From NCBI RefSeq assembly GCF_013177695.1, contig NZ_WOEY01000013.1, positions 39,046 through 103,045 on the forward strand: 64,000 bases of DNA, written 5' to 3'. Below are positions 8,886 to 17,964 of the stretch, one piece after another. Source of the DNA: Paraburkholderia solitsugae (GTDB lineage: Bacteria > Pseudomonadota > Gammaproteobacteria > Burkholderiales > Burkholderiaceae). The notes under the pieces are model-generated. The model saw nothing but the letters and a program-made list of their open reading frames with translations. It was not told where the DNA came from and made no database searches. Both the position numbers and the translations under genes were made by a program. Each line of letters opens with the position of its first letter. Within the stretch, counting starts at the first letter, position 1.

Positions 8886-9347
8886 ATGGCTGCAGGACGA
8901 TTCGCCAAGTACTGGCATGACTTTGAGGTAGGCGAGGTGATCGAGACCGCGCCGCGTACGATTGAGAGTGGTGACGTAGGCTTGTTTGCCGGGCTCTCGG
9001 GAGACTTCAATCCCGTGCACGTCAATGCAGTGGCGGCGGAAAAGGGCATCTTTGGCGAGCGAATCGCGCACGGGCTGCTTACCTTGGCTGTCACGTCGGG
9101 TCAGATCAATCAGACTGCGCTTTTCGTTGGCACGACGATCGGTTTTCTGGGATTGGACAAGGTTCGCTTTTCCAATCCCGTGCGCTTCGGCGACACGATC
9201 TTTACCTCGGTCAAAGTCACTGAAGCTCGGGCCTCGAGCAAGGGCGACCGGGGTGTCGTCGCGATGGAGGTCAAAGTCGTCAACCAGCGCGACGAAGTGG
9301 TGCTGACTTATGACCAGGCGTTGCTGATGGCCGGTCGGCCGGCCTGA
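8886..9347 (+). CDS. MaoC-family (R)-enoyl-CoA hydratase/dehydratase
   Basis: 153 residues, a single hot-dog fold. The hydratase-2 motif is complete: FAGLSGDFNPVHVN with catalytic Asp40 and His45, followed by HGLLTLAV. Ribosome site GGAGATAG. Adds water to a trans-2-enoyl-CoA. First gene of a run (maoC, ligase, DUF35, thiolase, racemase) with gaps of 0-30 bases, clearly one operon. Confidence 0.9.
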   Translation: MAAGRFAKYWHDFEVGEVIETAPRTIESGDVGLFAGLSGDFNPVHVNAVAAEKGIFGERIAHGLLTLAVTSGQINQTALFVGTTIGFLGLDKVRFSNPVRFGDTIFTSVKVTEARASSKGDRGVVAMEVKVVNQRDEVVLTYDQALLMAGRPA

Positions 9348-9365
9348 TTGAACGGAGACGTGAGA

Positions 9366-10943
9366 ATGAGCGGACTGGAGACATTTGGCACGGTCAGCGA
9401 CGCGCTCGCCAGGCGCGCTCGGGACGCAGGGCAGTCGCTTGCTGTGTCATTTCCGCTCGAAGGTGAGCGACTGACCTTCGAGGATTGGGATAAGTACGCA
9501 ACGCAGGTTGGAAAGGGCTTGCTCGAGAGTGGGCTTCAGCCCGGTGACCGGTTGGCGCTGTGGTCGCAGAATTCCATTGCCTGGCTGATTACCTGCCTTG
9601 CAGCGGCTCGTGCAGGGTTGATCCTCGTTCCCATCAATACGTACTTTGGTGAGGGGGAGCTTGTCTATGCACTCCGGCAATCGGGTGCAAAGGCGATTGC
9701 GCTGTCCAAATCGTTCCGCTCGAAGTCATATTTTGATGTGTTCTCGGGTGCGCGGCAGAAGGTACCGGACGTTGGCGTTACGGTCGTACTTGATGGTGAG
9801 GAAAGCGGGTGTCTAAGCCTTGCCGCGCTGCGTGATATAGGAAGGGCCAGTGACAGGACGCTTCCGGACGTGCCGCCAAGTGCCCCGGCGGTCATCATCT
9901 ACACGTCGGGTACGACCGGTTACCCGAAGGGTGCGACGCTTACGCACGAGGCGGTGATGGCACAGGGCGCATTGAGTTCTCGGCGCCTTGGAATGCGAAG
10001 TGACGATCGGGTCACATGCGTCATTCCAATGTTTCACAGCGCATCTTATTGCACGGCAGTGCCGGGATGTCTGTTTACTGGTGCCACGTATATCGGACAG
10101 GACGCGTTCAATGTTACCAGCATGCTGCAGGTCATCGAGTCCGAGAAGGCGACCGTGCACTTTGCCGTACCGACTACCTTGAGCGCGCTGCTCGACCATC
10201 CGGATCGGGCTTCGTATGATCTTTCGTCACTGCGGGTCGGAACCTGCGGGGGCATGGATGTTGACGCCGCTGTTCTGCGCCGCTGTGCAGCGGAATTTAT
10301 CCCTGGGATCGTCCAGATTTACGGATTATCAGAGGTCAGTGCCATTGCCGCGTGTGGCGATCCGAATGATCCAGACAGATTCGACAATTGCGGGCAAAGC
10401 CTGAACGGATACCGTATTCGTGTCGTTGATCCCAACAACGGGCTTGAGGTCGCCCGAGGGATTTCCGGTGAAATCCAGATTAGCTCGCCATATGCGATGC
10501 GCGAGTACTTCGAGATGCCTGAAGAGACGAAGGCTACGTTCTCTGATGACGGCTGGGTCAAGACCGGCGATATCGGCTTCCTGAGAGAAGACACAAAGCT
10601 GGTTGTCAGTGGTGGTCGCCTCAAGGACATGATCATCCGTGGCGGCGAGAACATCTATCCAGCGGAGATTGAGCGTGTACTGACTGCATACCCGGGAGTC
10701 GAACAGGTCGCGGTTTTTGGAATCAAGGACGCGTATTACGGTGAAATCGTAGCAGCTGCGATTATCGGAAACGACGAACTCTCAGTGTCTGACCTGGATC
10801 GGCATTGCCGAGAACAGCTGTCAAGTTACAAGGTCCCAGTCAAATATTTCCGCATGGAACGTTTTCCGCTTACTGCTAGCGGAAAGGTTCGAAAGGTCGA
10901 GTTGAGAGAAATGGCAACAAACGATCAACTCTTTGGTCTGTAA
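9366..10943 (+). CDS. AMP-forming acyl-CoA ligase
   Basis: 525 residues of the ANL superfamily. P-loop IYTSGTTGYPKGATLTH, A5-type QIYGLSEVSA, A7-type GWVKTGDIGF, hinge GRLKDMIIRGGENIYPAEIE and the C-terminal catalytic Lys in LTASGKVRKVEL. The ATG at 9366 follows GGAGACGTGAG and is preferred over TTG 9348. Activates a carboxylic acid for the following CoA-linked steps; likely a medium or branched-chain acid but the pocket cannot be read reliably. Confidence 0.92.
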   Translation: MSGLETFGTVSDALARRARDAGQSLAVSFPLEGERLTFEDWDKYATQVGKGLLESGLQPGDRLALWSQNSIAWLITCLAAARAGLILVPINTYFGEGELVYALRQSGAKAIALSKSFRSKSYFDVFSGARQKVPDVGVTVVLDGEESGCLSLAALRDIGRASDRTLPDVPPSAPAVIIYTSGTTGYPKGATLTHEAVMAQGALSSRRLGMRSDDRVTCVIPMFHSASYCTAVPGCLFTGATYIGQDAFNVTSMLQVIESEKATVHFAVPTTLSALLDHPDRASYDLSSLRVGTCGGMDVDAAVLRRCAAEFIPGIVQIYGLSEVSAIAACGDPNDPDRFDNCGQSLNGYRIRVVDPNNGLEVARGISGEIQISSPYAMREYFEMPEETKATFSDDGWVKTGDIGFLREDTKLVVSGGRLKDMIIRGGENIYPAEIERVLTAYPGVEQVAVFGIKDAYYGEIVAAAIIGNDELSVSDLDRHCREQLSSYKVPVKYFRMERFPLTASGKVRKVELREMATNDQLFGL

Positions 10944-10972
10944 GCAAGGCTGCAGAATTGAATAGGAAACGG

Positions 10973-11386
10973 ATGAACATGGAAACTTCGCGTCCAATGC
11001 CGGTCCCAACGCCGGAAACTGCGCACTTTTGGGAAGGTACTCGACTCGGTGAGTTGAGGCTTCAAGTTTGCGACGATTGCGCACACACCTATTTTCCGCC
11101 ACGACCATTTTGCCCTCGTTGCGCGAGTCGTTCGGTTTCGTTAAAGCGCGCGAGTGGTCGCGGGACTTTGTACAGCTATGCGATTTCGCATCTGCCAGCT
11201 CCGGGCTTCACCCCGCCATACTCGATTGCCGTCGTTGAACTCGAAGAGGGGCCGCGGCTTATGACGAATATCATTGGGTGTCCGCAGGAACCTGAAGCAC
11301 TTCAGCTGGATGCACCTGTGGAAGTGGTCTTCGCGAAACAGAACGACGACATTACGCTACCTTTGTTCAAGCTCGTGGAGGCATAA
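10973..11386 (+). CDS. DUF35 Zn-ribbon/OB-fold protein
   Basis: About 137 residues: a rubredoxin-like zinc ribbon with Cys33, Cys36, Cys47 and Cys50 (CDDC, then CPRC), then an OB fold starting GRGTLYSYAISH. DUF35 proteins pair with thiolase-like enzymes; in steroid side-chain degradation ChsH2 (DUF35) is required by the aldolase Ltp2. The next gene is such a thiolase-like protein, joined head to tail without gap, so the two proteins most likely form a complex. Confidence 0.9.
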   Translation: MNMETSRPMPVPTPETAHFWEGTRLGELRLQVCDDCAHTYFPPRPFCPRCASRSVSLKRASGRGTLYSYAISHLPAPGFTPPYSIAVVELEEGPRLMTNIIGCPQEPEALQLDAPVEVVFAKQNDDITLPLFKLVEA

Positions 11387-12532
11387 ATGGCGCGACGTTC
11401 TGTAGCCGTCGTAGGATCGGCGGAAAGTACCCGAATGGGTAAAGTACCCGAGATGTCGCAGATTCAGTTGCATGCAGATGCAGCACTGAATGCGCTGGCC
11501 GATGCTGGTTTGCGTCCTTCAGATATCGACGGCATTGCAACGGCCGGAGAGCCGCCCGAGACTGTCGCACATTACCTTGGAATCAAGCCACGGTGGATTG
11601 ATGGAACGGGAGTCGGCGGCTGCTCGTTTATGCTCCATCTTCGCCACGCGATGGCAGCAATCGAATCGGGTCTGTGCCGTACTGTCCTCGTAACACACGG
11701 TGAAAGCGGGCGCTCGCGAGTTGCGCCTACGGGCTTCCCGATTCCTGTCCCGGGTAGCCTGTTGCAACAGTTCGAGACACCGTTCGGCACCACTTATCCG
11801 CCGACAATGTTTTCGATTCCGGTGCTGCGTTACCTGAAGCAGCACGGTCTGGACGAATCTGCGCTGGCGTCGGTCGCGGTGGTTCAACGACAATGGGCTG
11901 CGCTCAACCCGCGCGCGAGCCAGAAGGATCCGATTACGATTGAGGACGTCTTGGCGTCCAAGATGATCGTCTACCCCTTCCGATTGCTGATGTGCTGTGT
12001 TGTGACCGATGGCGGCGGAGCCATTGTATTGACGAGTGCCGACAGAGCTCCAGACTTACATGAACGCCCGGTTTACATTATTGGCGCCGGTGAGAGCTGC
12101 GAGACCCCGATGATCAGCCAGATGGAGGACTTCACGACGTCTGCTGCGTTCCGGCGTGCAGGCCGCGATGCGTTCGCAGAGGCGGGTATCAGCCACACGG
12201 ACGTGGATCATCTGATGCTTTACGACGCTTTTGCACACCTTCCCCTTTATGGACTGGAAGACCTCGGCTTTTGCCAGCCTGGTGAAGCGGCAAGCTTCAT
12301 CAGGGAGGGGAACACTGCTCCCGGCGGGCGGCTTCCCGTCAATACCAACGGCGGTGGATTGAGCTACATGCACTCCGGTATGTATGGGATGTATGCACTG
12401 CAGGAGTCGATTCGCCAGGTCAGAGGTATCGCGGCGGCACAAGTGCCCGACGTGGAAATTTCTGTTGCCCATGGGGTGGGCGGCATGTTCTACACGAGTG
12501 GGACGGTGGTATTCAGTAGAACGCGGCCTTGA
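11387..12532 (+). CDS. SCP2-type thiolase / retro-aldolase-like protein
   Basis: 381 residues, thiolase superfamily of the lipid-transfer (SCP-x, Ltp2) branch. Starts immediately after the DUF35 stop with GGAGG as ribosome site. Signature parts: GVGGCSFMLHLRHAMAAI, HLMLYDAFAHLPL, NTNGGGLSYMHSGMYGM, VSVAHGVGGMF. Cys79 of GGCSF falls about where thiolases place their nucleophile, but many relatives have Ser here and act as aldolases instead. Whether it cleaves a 3-ketoacyl-CoA or retro-aldol cleaves a 3-hydroxyacyl-CoA is open. Confidence 0.87.
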   Translation: MARRSVAVVGSAESTRMGKVPEMSQIQLHADAALNALADAGLRPSDIDGIATAGEPPETVAHYLGIKPRWIDGTGVGGCSFMLHLRHAMAAIESGLCRTVLVTHGESGRSRVAPTGFPIPVPGSLLQQFETPFGTTYPPTMFSIPVLRYLKQHGLDESALASVAVVQRQWAALNPRASQKDPITIEDVLASKMIVYPFRLLMCCVVTDGGGAIVLTSADRAPDLHERPVYIIGAGESCETPMISQMEDFTTSAAFRRAGRDAFAEAGISHTDVDHLMLYDAFAHLPLYGLEDLGFCQPGEAASFIREGNTAPGGRLPVNTNGGGLSYMHSGMYGMYALQESIRQVRGIAAAQVPDVEISVAHGVGGMFYTSGTVVFSRTRP

Positions 12533-12551
12533 GTTGTGGTTGGAGTTGAAG

Positions 12552-13661
12552 ATGAATTCATTTGCAGATCAGAATCCACCTTTGGTGGGGCCGCTCAAAG
12601 GTATTCGCCTGGTAGAGTTTGCCGGTATGGGCGCAGCACCATTTGCGTCGATGCTGCTTGCCGATCTAGGTGCGGAGATCGTTCGCATCGAACGTCCAGA
12701 CTCTACAGATGAGCCGGCAAGTCCAATTGCGGTGCGCGGTCGGCGCCGAATTCGGGCCAACCTCAAATCTCCGTTCGACGTTGCCCGAGTCATGGAGTTG
12801 ACTGATCAAGCGGACGGGTTGATCGAGGCGTACCGGCCAGGCGTAATGGAGCGCGTCGGACTGGGTCCAGCGGAATTGCTCGCGCGTAACCCGAAGCTCG
12901 TGTATGGAAGACTCACTGGTTGGGGGCAAAGGGGCCCGCTGGCGTACTCTGCAGCGCATGATATCAATTACATCGCGATCACCGGCGCGCTGGCTGCAAT
13001 CGGGTCGAAAGAGCGGCCGATACCGCCACTTAACGTTTGGGGCGACTTTGCGGGCGGGGCGCTCTATCTGGTCATGGGCATGCTGGCCGCAATGACTGCT
13101 GCTCAACGTACCGGCCTTGGCGACGTGATTGATGCAGCGATGTGCGATGGATCAGTGTCGTTGATGACAGCGATCATGGAAAAGACCGCAGAGGGCAAGT
13201 GGTGTGAAGAGCGGGAAGCGAACGTGTTTGACGGCGGGGCGCCGTACTACCGGACCTACGAGTGTGCGGACGGTCGCCACGTGTCTATCGGTTCCCTTGA
13301 ACCTGCATTCTTTCAGCAACTCTGTGAGCTGACCGGTCTGAAGTCGTCGGTAGCTGCGAGTGAGCGGGAGCGCCGGGAGAACTGGGCGGCACTACATGCA
13401 GACATGGAAGAGCTCTTTCGACGGAAGACGAGAGATGAGTGGACCGCGATACTCGAAGGCACCGACGTTTGCTACGCACCTGTCCTTACGCTTTCGGAAG
13501 CACAACGGCATCGGCATCTGGTAGAGCGGCGGGTTTTCGTCGAGGAGGGAGGGATTGTCCAGCCAGCTCCGACACCACAGTTTTCGACTGGCGAGTTGCC
13601 GGTTCGGCCTGTCGATCCGGCACCGCTTGACATTGCATCATTTGAAGGATTTGTCTCCTGA
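12552..13661 (+). CDS. Alpha-methylacyl-CoA racemase (CaiB/BaiF fold)
   Basis: 369 residues. Beyond the general family III CoA-transferase fold it has the racemase signatures: AAHDINYIAITG (His136), WGDFAGGALYLVMGML (Asp165) and VSIGSLEPAFF (Glu250), matching the His/Asp/Glu active site of AMACR enzymes. It epimerises the C2 methyl branch of acyl-CoA esters so that beta-oxidation can proceed. Presence in this operon argues that the substrate carries a 2-methyl branch, as in isoprenoid or sterol side chains. Confidence 0.88.
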   Translation: MNSFADQNPPLVGPLKGIRLVEFAGMGAAPFASMLLADLGAEIVRIERPDSTDEPASPIAVRGRRRIRANLKSPFDVARVMELTDQADGLIEAYRPGVMERVGLGPAELLARNPKLVYGRLTGWGQRGPLAYSAAHDINYIAITGALAAIGSKERPIPPLNVWGDFAGGALYLVMGMLAAMTAAQRTGLGDVIDAAMCDGSVSLMTAIMEKTAEGKWCEEREANVFDGGAPYYRTYECADGRHVSIGSLEPAFFQQLCELTGLKSSVAASERERRENWAALHADMEELFRRKTRDEWTAILEGTDVCYAPVLTLSEAQRHRHLVERRVFVEEGGIVQPAPTPQFSTGELPVRPVDPAPLDIASFEGFVS

Positions 13662-13907
13662 CCACGGGTTGTAACGCGATATAACACGAATCCAGCGCGC
13701 TGAGATGGAGTGGACCAGACCGCAGCCGGATCACGGAAGCGCGGTGTTGCCTGATGAGAGGATTGCCCAGAGTTGCAGGGCGACACGAAGTCGCGCGCCT
13801 GCGTCCGGTTCCTGTTGTGCCGAGTTCAGCCTCAGGTAAAGTATTACGTTCGTGTTGCAAACAGACGAGTTGCAGCCCGTTCCAGACACTTTACAGAGGG
13901 GGGCGGC

Positions 13908-14600
13908 GTGAATCGCAAGCCTGGAAGGAATGTTGGTAAGACAAAAGAAAAGGCTGTTGAGCCGGTTGAGGAGATGGCCCCACGTGATCGGTTGATCGAT
14001 GCGGCCGTCGCGCTGTTTGCGCAGCATGGATACGACGCCGTTAGTACGGGAAACGTTGCGACGAAGGCTGGCCTGACGCAGTCGATGGTTCACTATCACT
14101 TTGGCAGCAAGCTACAGCTCTGGGAGGCGGTGATCGACCATATCATGAGGAAGCGGGGTGCGGTTTTCTCGGTGGGGCAATTCTTGAATCTAGCGGACGT
14201 TGATCCCCTAACCCGACTGAAGATCATGATTCGGACGTTTGTTTCGAGTAACGCGGCCGATCCAGACCTCAATCGAATCATGATCCATGAGGGCATGCAA
14301 AGCACACCTCGACTGAAATGGCTCGCAAAGACCTATATGTCGCAAGGCTATCAAGCCTTCAATGAGGCAATCGAGGAGGCGATGCAAGCAGGTTTGGTCC
14401 GCCGACTTCCGGTGCATGAGGTAACCAACATCATTGTCGGCGCCTGTGCACTTACATTCAGTATTGGCGCTCTTTTGCAAGCGGTCTATGGCTCGGCAGT
14501 AGACGACCCTGCCTCAGTTGCGTCAATGACCGATACGTTGGTCACTGTACTTTTTCGTGGTTTGGAGCTATCTGGCGCCCCAAGCCCGGGGCAGGCCTAG
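13908..14600 (+). CDS. TetR-family transcriptional regulator
   Basis: About 230 residues, GTG start at 13908 preceded by AGAGGGGGG. N-terminal helix-turn-helix (PRDRLIDAAVALFAQHGYDA, then GLTQSMVHYHFGSKLQLWEA) and a helical ligand domain. The 246-base gap before it has no other gene. Position inside the CoA-thioester cluster suggests it represses the maoC operon in response to an acyl-CoA; the palindromes at 8730-8770 are candidate sites. Confidence 0.9.
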   Translation: MNRKPGRNVGKTKEKAVEPVEEMAPRDRLIDAAVALFAQHGYDAVSTGNVATKAGLTQSMVHYHFGSKLQLWEAVIDHIMRKRGAVFSVGQFLNLADVDPLTRLKIMIRTFVSSNAADPDLNRIMIHEGMQSTPRLKWLAKTYMSQGYQAFNEAIEEAMQAGLVRRLPVHEVTNIIVGACALTFSIGALLQAVYGSAVDDPASVASMTDTLVTVLFRGLELSGAPSPGQA

Positions 14601-14684
14601 AAGGGATGTGTTCGACTCCCTTCGTTCTGCCCTTTCAAGTCGTATCCATGCCGTACGATATCAGCTAGTCGCGAGGAATTGGTA

Positions 14685-15389
14685 ATGAAAGAGGCGGCAA
14701 ACGTAGGCGTCACATCCACATACAGTGTTACAGAGGCAGTCGCGCAACGCCGATCGATTCGTGCGTTCCTGGCGCAGTCCGTAGATAAGGATCTACTGCG
14801 AGATATTCTGATTCAGGCCGCGCGGGCGCCATCGGGTGGCAATCTCCAGCCATGGAAGATTCATCTGGTGGTCGGTCAGCGACTCGTCGATCTGAAGCAG
14901 GTGATGACAGCGCGGACACTGGATTCGTTTCAAGAGGATACCGTTGATTACGACGTTTATCCGAAGTCGCTAGGCGAGCCGTATCGCACCCGGCGATTCA
15001 GGGCAGGGGAGGACATGTATCGTCTGCTAGGCATTGGGGCCGAGCAGAAGGCGGCACGGGGGCAGCGCTTTCGCGACAACTTTCAATTGTTTGGAGCGCC
15101 GGCCGCGCTATTTTGTTTTATCGACCGTAACATGGGACGCCCACAATGGGTCGACCTGGGAATGTATCTCCAGACTGTGATGCTGCTGCTGAAAGCCAAT
15201 GGGCTGGATAGCTGCCCTCAAGAAAGCTGGAGTCTCTTTCCAAAGACGGTTAGCGGCTTCCTCGGTGTTCCTGAAGAGGAGATGTTGTTTTGCGGAATGG
15301 CGATAGGATATGCCGATCCTGACGCGCCCGTAAACGCGCTGGTGACAGAACGCGCGGCACCGGATGAATTTATCCGGGTTCATGCTTAG
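14685..15389 (+). CDS. Nitroreductase-family flavoprotein
   Basis: 234 residues. Typical FMN-binding N-terminus (QRRSIRAFLAQSV) and RAPSGGNLQPWKIHLV, then the long central insertion and GMAIGYADPDAPVNA near the end. ATG 14685 follows GAGGAATTGGTA. Family members reduce nitro groups, quinones or enones, some act as dehalogenases. It may be the redox step of the cluster or independent. Confidence 0.9.
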   Translation: MKEAANVGVTSTYSVTEAVAQRRSIRAFLAQSVDKDLLRDILIQAARAPSGGNLQPWKIHLVVGQRLVDLKQVMTARTLDSFQEDTVDYDVYPKSLGEPYRTRRFRAGEDMYRLLGIGAEQKAARGQRFRDNFQLFGAPAALFCFIDRNMGRPQWVDLGMYLQTVMLLLKANGLDSCPQESWSLFPKTVSGFLGVPEEEMLFCGMAIGYADPDAPVNALVTERAAPDEFIRVHA

Positions 15390-15395
15390 GCCTGG

Positions 15396-15560
15396 TGCAC
15401 TTCTGATGCTGATCGGGCGACGATTCTCCGGCTGCGTTTCGAGCACAAGGGAGCAAGGCGGATCCAGAGCGAGTTACGGCTCCACGAGCGAAGAGAACTG
15501 TCGCGCGCGACCATTTACAAGGTTCTGTGCGAAGCGTCTGTGAAGCCGTTAGTCCGTCAG
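15396..15560 (+). pseudogene. Fragment of an integrase/IS481-like transposase N-terminus
   Basis: No start codon, but the frame from 15408 reads ADRATILRLRFEHKGARRIQ, then SELRLHERRELSRATIYKVL and SVKPLVR, which is the second helix-turn-helix of IS481/IS3-type transposases (pattern KGARRIQxEL...LSxATIYKVL...KPL). The catalytic core is missing; downstream sequence to 15729 carries nothing recognisable. A relic at the left border of the mobile zone. Confidence 0.55.
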
Positions 15561-15729
15561 CTGGCTGCTAGTTTTTCGAGGTCATCGAATTTGTCTGTGA
15601 TCCGCGCCGGTACTGGATCTGTGATCGACGACGGCGGATTGTTTAGAGTTCAGGACGCATCGAACGCGTCTTTGCATGGGAAGATACGCGAGTAGCGATG
15701 TACACGGAATACTAGCGATCGTCTGCATC

Positions 15730-16050
15730 TCAAGGCGCCGGCTTCGCCTGCCCATTCTGGCCAGCGCTCATCATCGCGTTTCGTTCCGCCTGATGTTTGG
15801 CGGCAACCTTTTCTTGCGCAGCCTGAATATCGGCGGGATATGAACCGTCATCGCCCTGGGACGGGTTGTAACCCGCCGCCTCCAGTTCGTAGAGTTCATG
15901 CATGACCTCTGCGCGCGTGACTCGATGCGTCGGCGGATCAGGCATGGTTTGCGCAAACACGCCAGCTGAAGTCGACATCAGAATCGCGCCTGCGACCGCC
16001 AGGTTGCGCAGCGACTGGTCGAATAACCGAATTTGTGAGACTGATTTCAT
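15730..16050 (-). CDS. DUF4148 small exported protein
   Basis: 106 residues: signal peptide (LAVAGAILMSTSAGVFAQT) and the DUF4148 core TRAEVMHELYELEAAGYNPS, ending with a run of Gln/Lys/Ala. Such proteins are abundant in Burkholderiaceae and have no known function. Three further DUF4148 genes, two of them broken, lie within 9 kb (16161/19159, 19558, 24395). Confidence 0.88.
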   Translation of the reverse strand: MKSVSQIRLFDQSLRNLAVAGAILMSTSAGVFAQTMPDPPTHRVTRAEVMHELYELEAAGYNPSQGDDGSYPADIQAAQEKVAAKHQAERNAMMSAGQNGQAKPAP

Positions 16051-16160
16051 GGCGATACTCCTGGTGTTTCAAGATGCTTGTTCGCAGGACAGACAGGGCG
16101 AACCGAGAATCAGATAAGTGATAAAGCGTCGGCATTGGCTCGAGTTAGCAGGACGCGAGT

Positions 16161-16364
16161 TCAATGAGTCGTGCTGTCGTCAATAGACGCGCTCTGCTGC
16201 ACAGAATGGTCGCGCTTGATGCGCTTGACCTGTGCTGCGTAAATTGGGTTGACCTCGGGGTACGACGTTTCTGTGACGTAGTTCAGCCCGCTTTGTTGTG
16301 CTTCGATCAGCTCGTGGTAGACCTCGGCGCGGGTCCTGCTTTGAGCAAATGCGCTCGATGATGC
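16161..16364 (-). pseudogene. DUF4148 gene, 3' part, split by IS21 insertion
   Basis: Read on the minus strand the sequence gives SAFAQSRTRAEVYHELIEAQ and continues through SYPEVNPIYAAQVKRIKRD to a stop at 16161. The frame is cut at 16364 where the insertion sequence begins. Its missing signal-peptide part is at 19111-19159, on the other side of the element. Removing the element and one copy of ATGATGC restores one continuous frame. Confidence 0.85.
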
Positions 16365-16370
16365 TGCGTA

Positions 16371-16540
16371 TTTCGGCGAAGCCGAACAGAGATTTCGGTT
16401 GAAGCCGAACAGGGTTTTCGCTGGAAGATGAACACGCGTTTCGGTTGAAGTCGAACAGAAGCGCGGGTGTTCCGTAACGGTTGTTCGATTTGCCGAAATG
16501 CCTGTTCGGGTTTCCGGAATCGATGTTCGGCAAACCGGAA
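16371..16540. repeat. Left-end repeat array of IS21 element A
   Basis: Four units in one orientation of the type TTTCGGTTGAAGCCGAACAG start at 16371, 16393, 16415 and 16439 (about 22-base period). They are followed by three units of the opposite orientation (TGTTCGATTTGCCGAAAT at 16482, then 16502 and 16523). Such multiple end repeats are the transposase-binding sites of IS21 elements. Two matching units close the right end at 19063-19082 and 19086-19104. Confidence 0.85.
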
Positions 16541-16623
16541 CGGATCATCGGTTTTGTGATGGCGGCGCTGCGTATGGGCCAATCCACCGGCGTTAAGGTA
16601 GCTCCCTTTGGGAGTTACCAACG

Positions 16624-17263
16624 ATGCCGGCACACCGGACAACCATGCGCAGAATCAAGGAAGTGCTCCGCCTGAAGTGGGCATGCAATCTCACGCATCG
16701 ACAGGTACAGGGCGCGCTCGGCGTCGGCCTGGCGACGATCACGCAATACCTTCAGCTCGCCGCTGCGGCCGGACTCGACTGGGCGGCAGTCGAACCACTG
16801 GAAGAGGATGAGCTTGAGCGGCGCGTCCTGTCGCCGGCTTCGCCGCCGGCGCCAGCGAAGCGGATCGAGCCCGACTGCACCTTGATTCACCGCGAGTTGC
16901 GACGCAAGGGTGTGACGCTGCAACTGCTCTGGGAAGAATACGTCGCGCTCCATCCCGGCGAGCGCACATACCGCTATACGCAGTTCTGCCAGCGCTACAA
17001 GGACTGGGCGCAAACGCTCAAGCGCTCGATGCGCCAGCAGCACCGCGCCGGCGAGAAGTTGTTCGCCGACTTTGCCGGGCAGACCATGCCGGTCCTCGCG
17101 CGCGACGGCGGGGTTGACTTCCAGGCCCACATCTTTGTGGCCGTGCTTGCCGCCTCGAATTACACGTATGCCTGTGCGACGCCTTCGGAGACAACGCCGG
17201 ACTGGATCGGCGGGCTGATCGAGGCGATGGAATTCTGCGGCGGCGTGCCGGCAAAATCACCAG
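16624..17263 (+). pseudogene. istA: istA (element A), N-terminal about 213 residues, truncated
   Basis: Begins RTTMRRIKEVLRLKWACNLT with the IS21 transposase helix-turn-helix, then KRIEPDCTLIHRELRRKGVT, the LLWEEY and YTQFCQRYKDW segments, and the start of the DDE core (GEKLFADFAGQTMPV). It breaks after CGGVPAK, where normal IstA (about 500 residues) continues with a VPDN motif; the rest of the frame is the return arm of a palindrome. Transposase function must be lost. Confidence 0.88.
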
Positions 17264-17285
17264 CTGGTGATTTTGCCGGCACGCC
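17242..17285. repeat. Perfect 44-bp palindrome at the junction of two istA genes
   Basis: Two 22-base arms with no spacer, centre between 17263 and 17264, beginning GGCGTGCCGGCAAAATCACC. On each side an istA gene reads towards the centre and both break at the same codon group (GGVPAK). The flanking istA genes are clearly diverged from each other, yet the arms are identical, so one arm was probably copied from the other during a fold-back or template-switch event. Confidence 0.9.
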
Positions 17286-17882
17286 ACCATAAAACGCCAG
17301 GGCGCGCCCCGTCGAGTCGAGCCAGTCGGCCATCGTTTCACGTTCGGTGGCGCAGGCGAACGTATAGCTGGATGCCCCCATCGCGGCGACGTAGATATGG
17401 GCGCGACCGCCATCGGCCAGGGCGAGAGTCGGGCCGGCGAAGTCGATGAACAGCTTCTCGCCGCCGCGGTGGATCTGCCGCATGGAGCGCTTGAGCCGTT
17501 TGGCGAAGTGCCGGTAGTTCTCACAGAACTGCGAATAGCCGTAGGTCTGGCGCTCGGCGTATTCGGCCCGGTACTCCTCCCACAGCAGCATGAGCGTCAC
17601 GCCCTTGCGTCGCAGTTCGTGATGGATGCGCCCGAAGTCGGGCTGCACATGGTGACGCGGCTTCTCGGGGGAGGCCAACAGGCGCCGCTCCAGCGTCACG
17701 TCGTCGAGCGACTGGACAGCGGCCCGGTCCAGCCCGGCTGCAGCGGCCAGGCCGACATATTTGGTCACGACGCCTTTGGACAGATCGAGGGCGGCAGCGA
17801 TCTGCTCGTGAGACAACCTGGCGTCAAGTTTCAGACGCAGTACTTCCTTGATCTTACGCATAGCGATCCTCGGTGCGGGCAT
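17264..17882 (-). pseudogene. istA: istA (element B), N-terminal about 207 residues, truncated
   Basis: The start at 17882 (MPAPRIAMRKIKEVLRLKLD) aligns with the istA start of element A. It has the same order of parts: helix-turn-helix (LSHEQIAAALDLSKGVVTKY), IHHELRRKGVTLMLLWEEY, YSQFCENYRHF, GEKLFIDFAGPTLAL. It ends at FYGGVPAK in the palindrome. It is only moderately similar to the istA of A, so B is a distinct IS21 species. Confidence 0.86.
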
Positions 17883-17964
17883 GCTTGTCCCAGACAAAAA
17901 ATCTGGCAGCGTACCCGTCGGGGTTGTGGATATGCGTAACACCATTACGGCGCTGTACGACACC

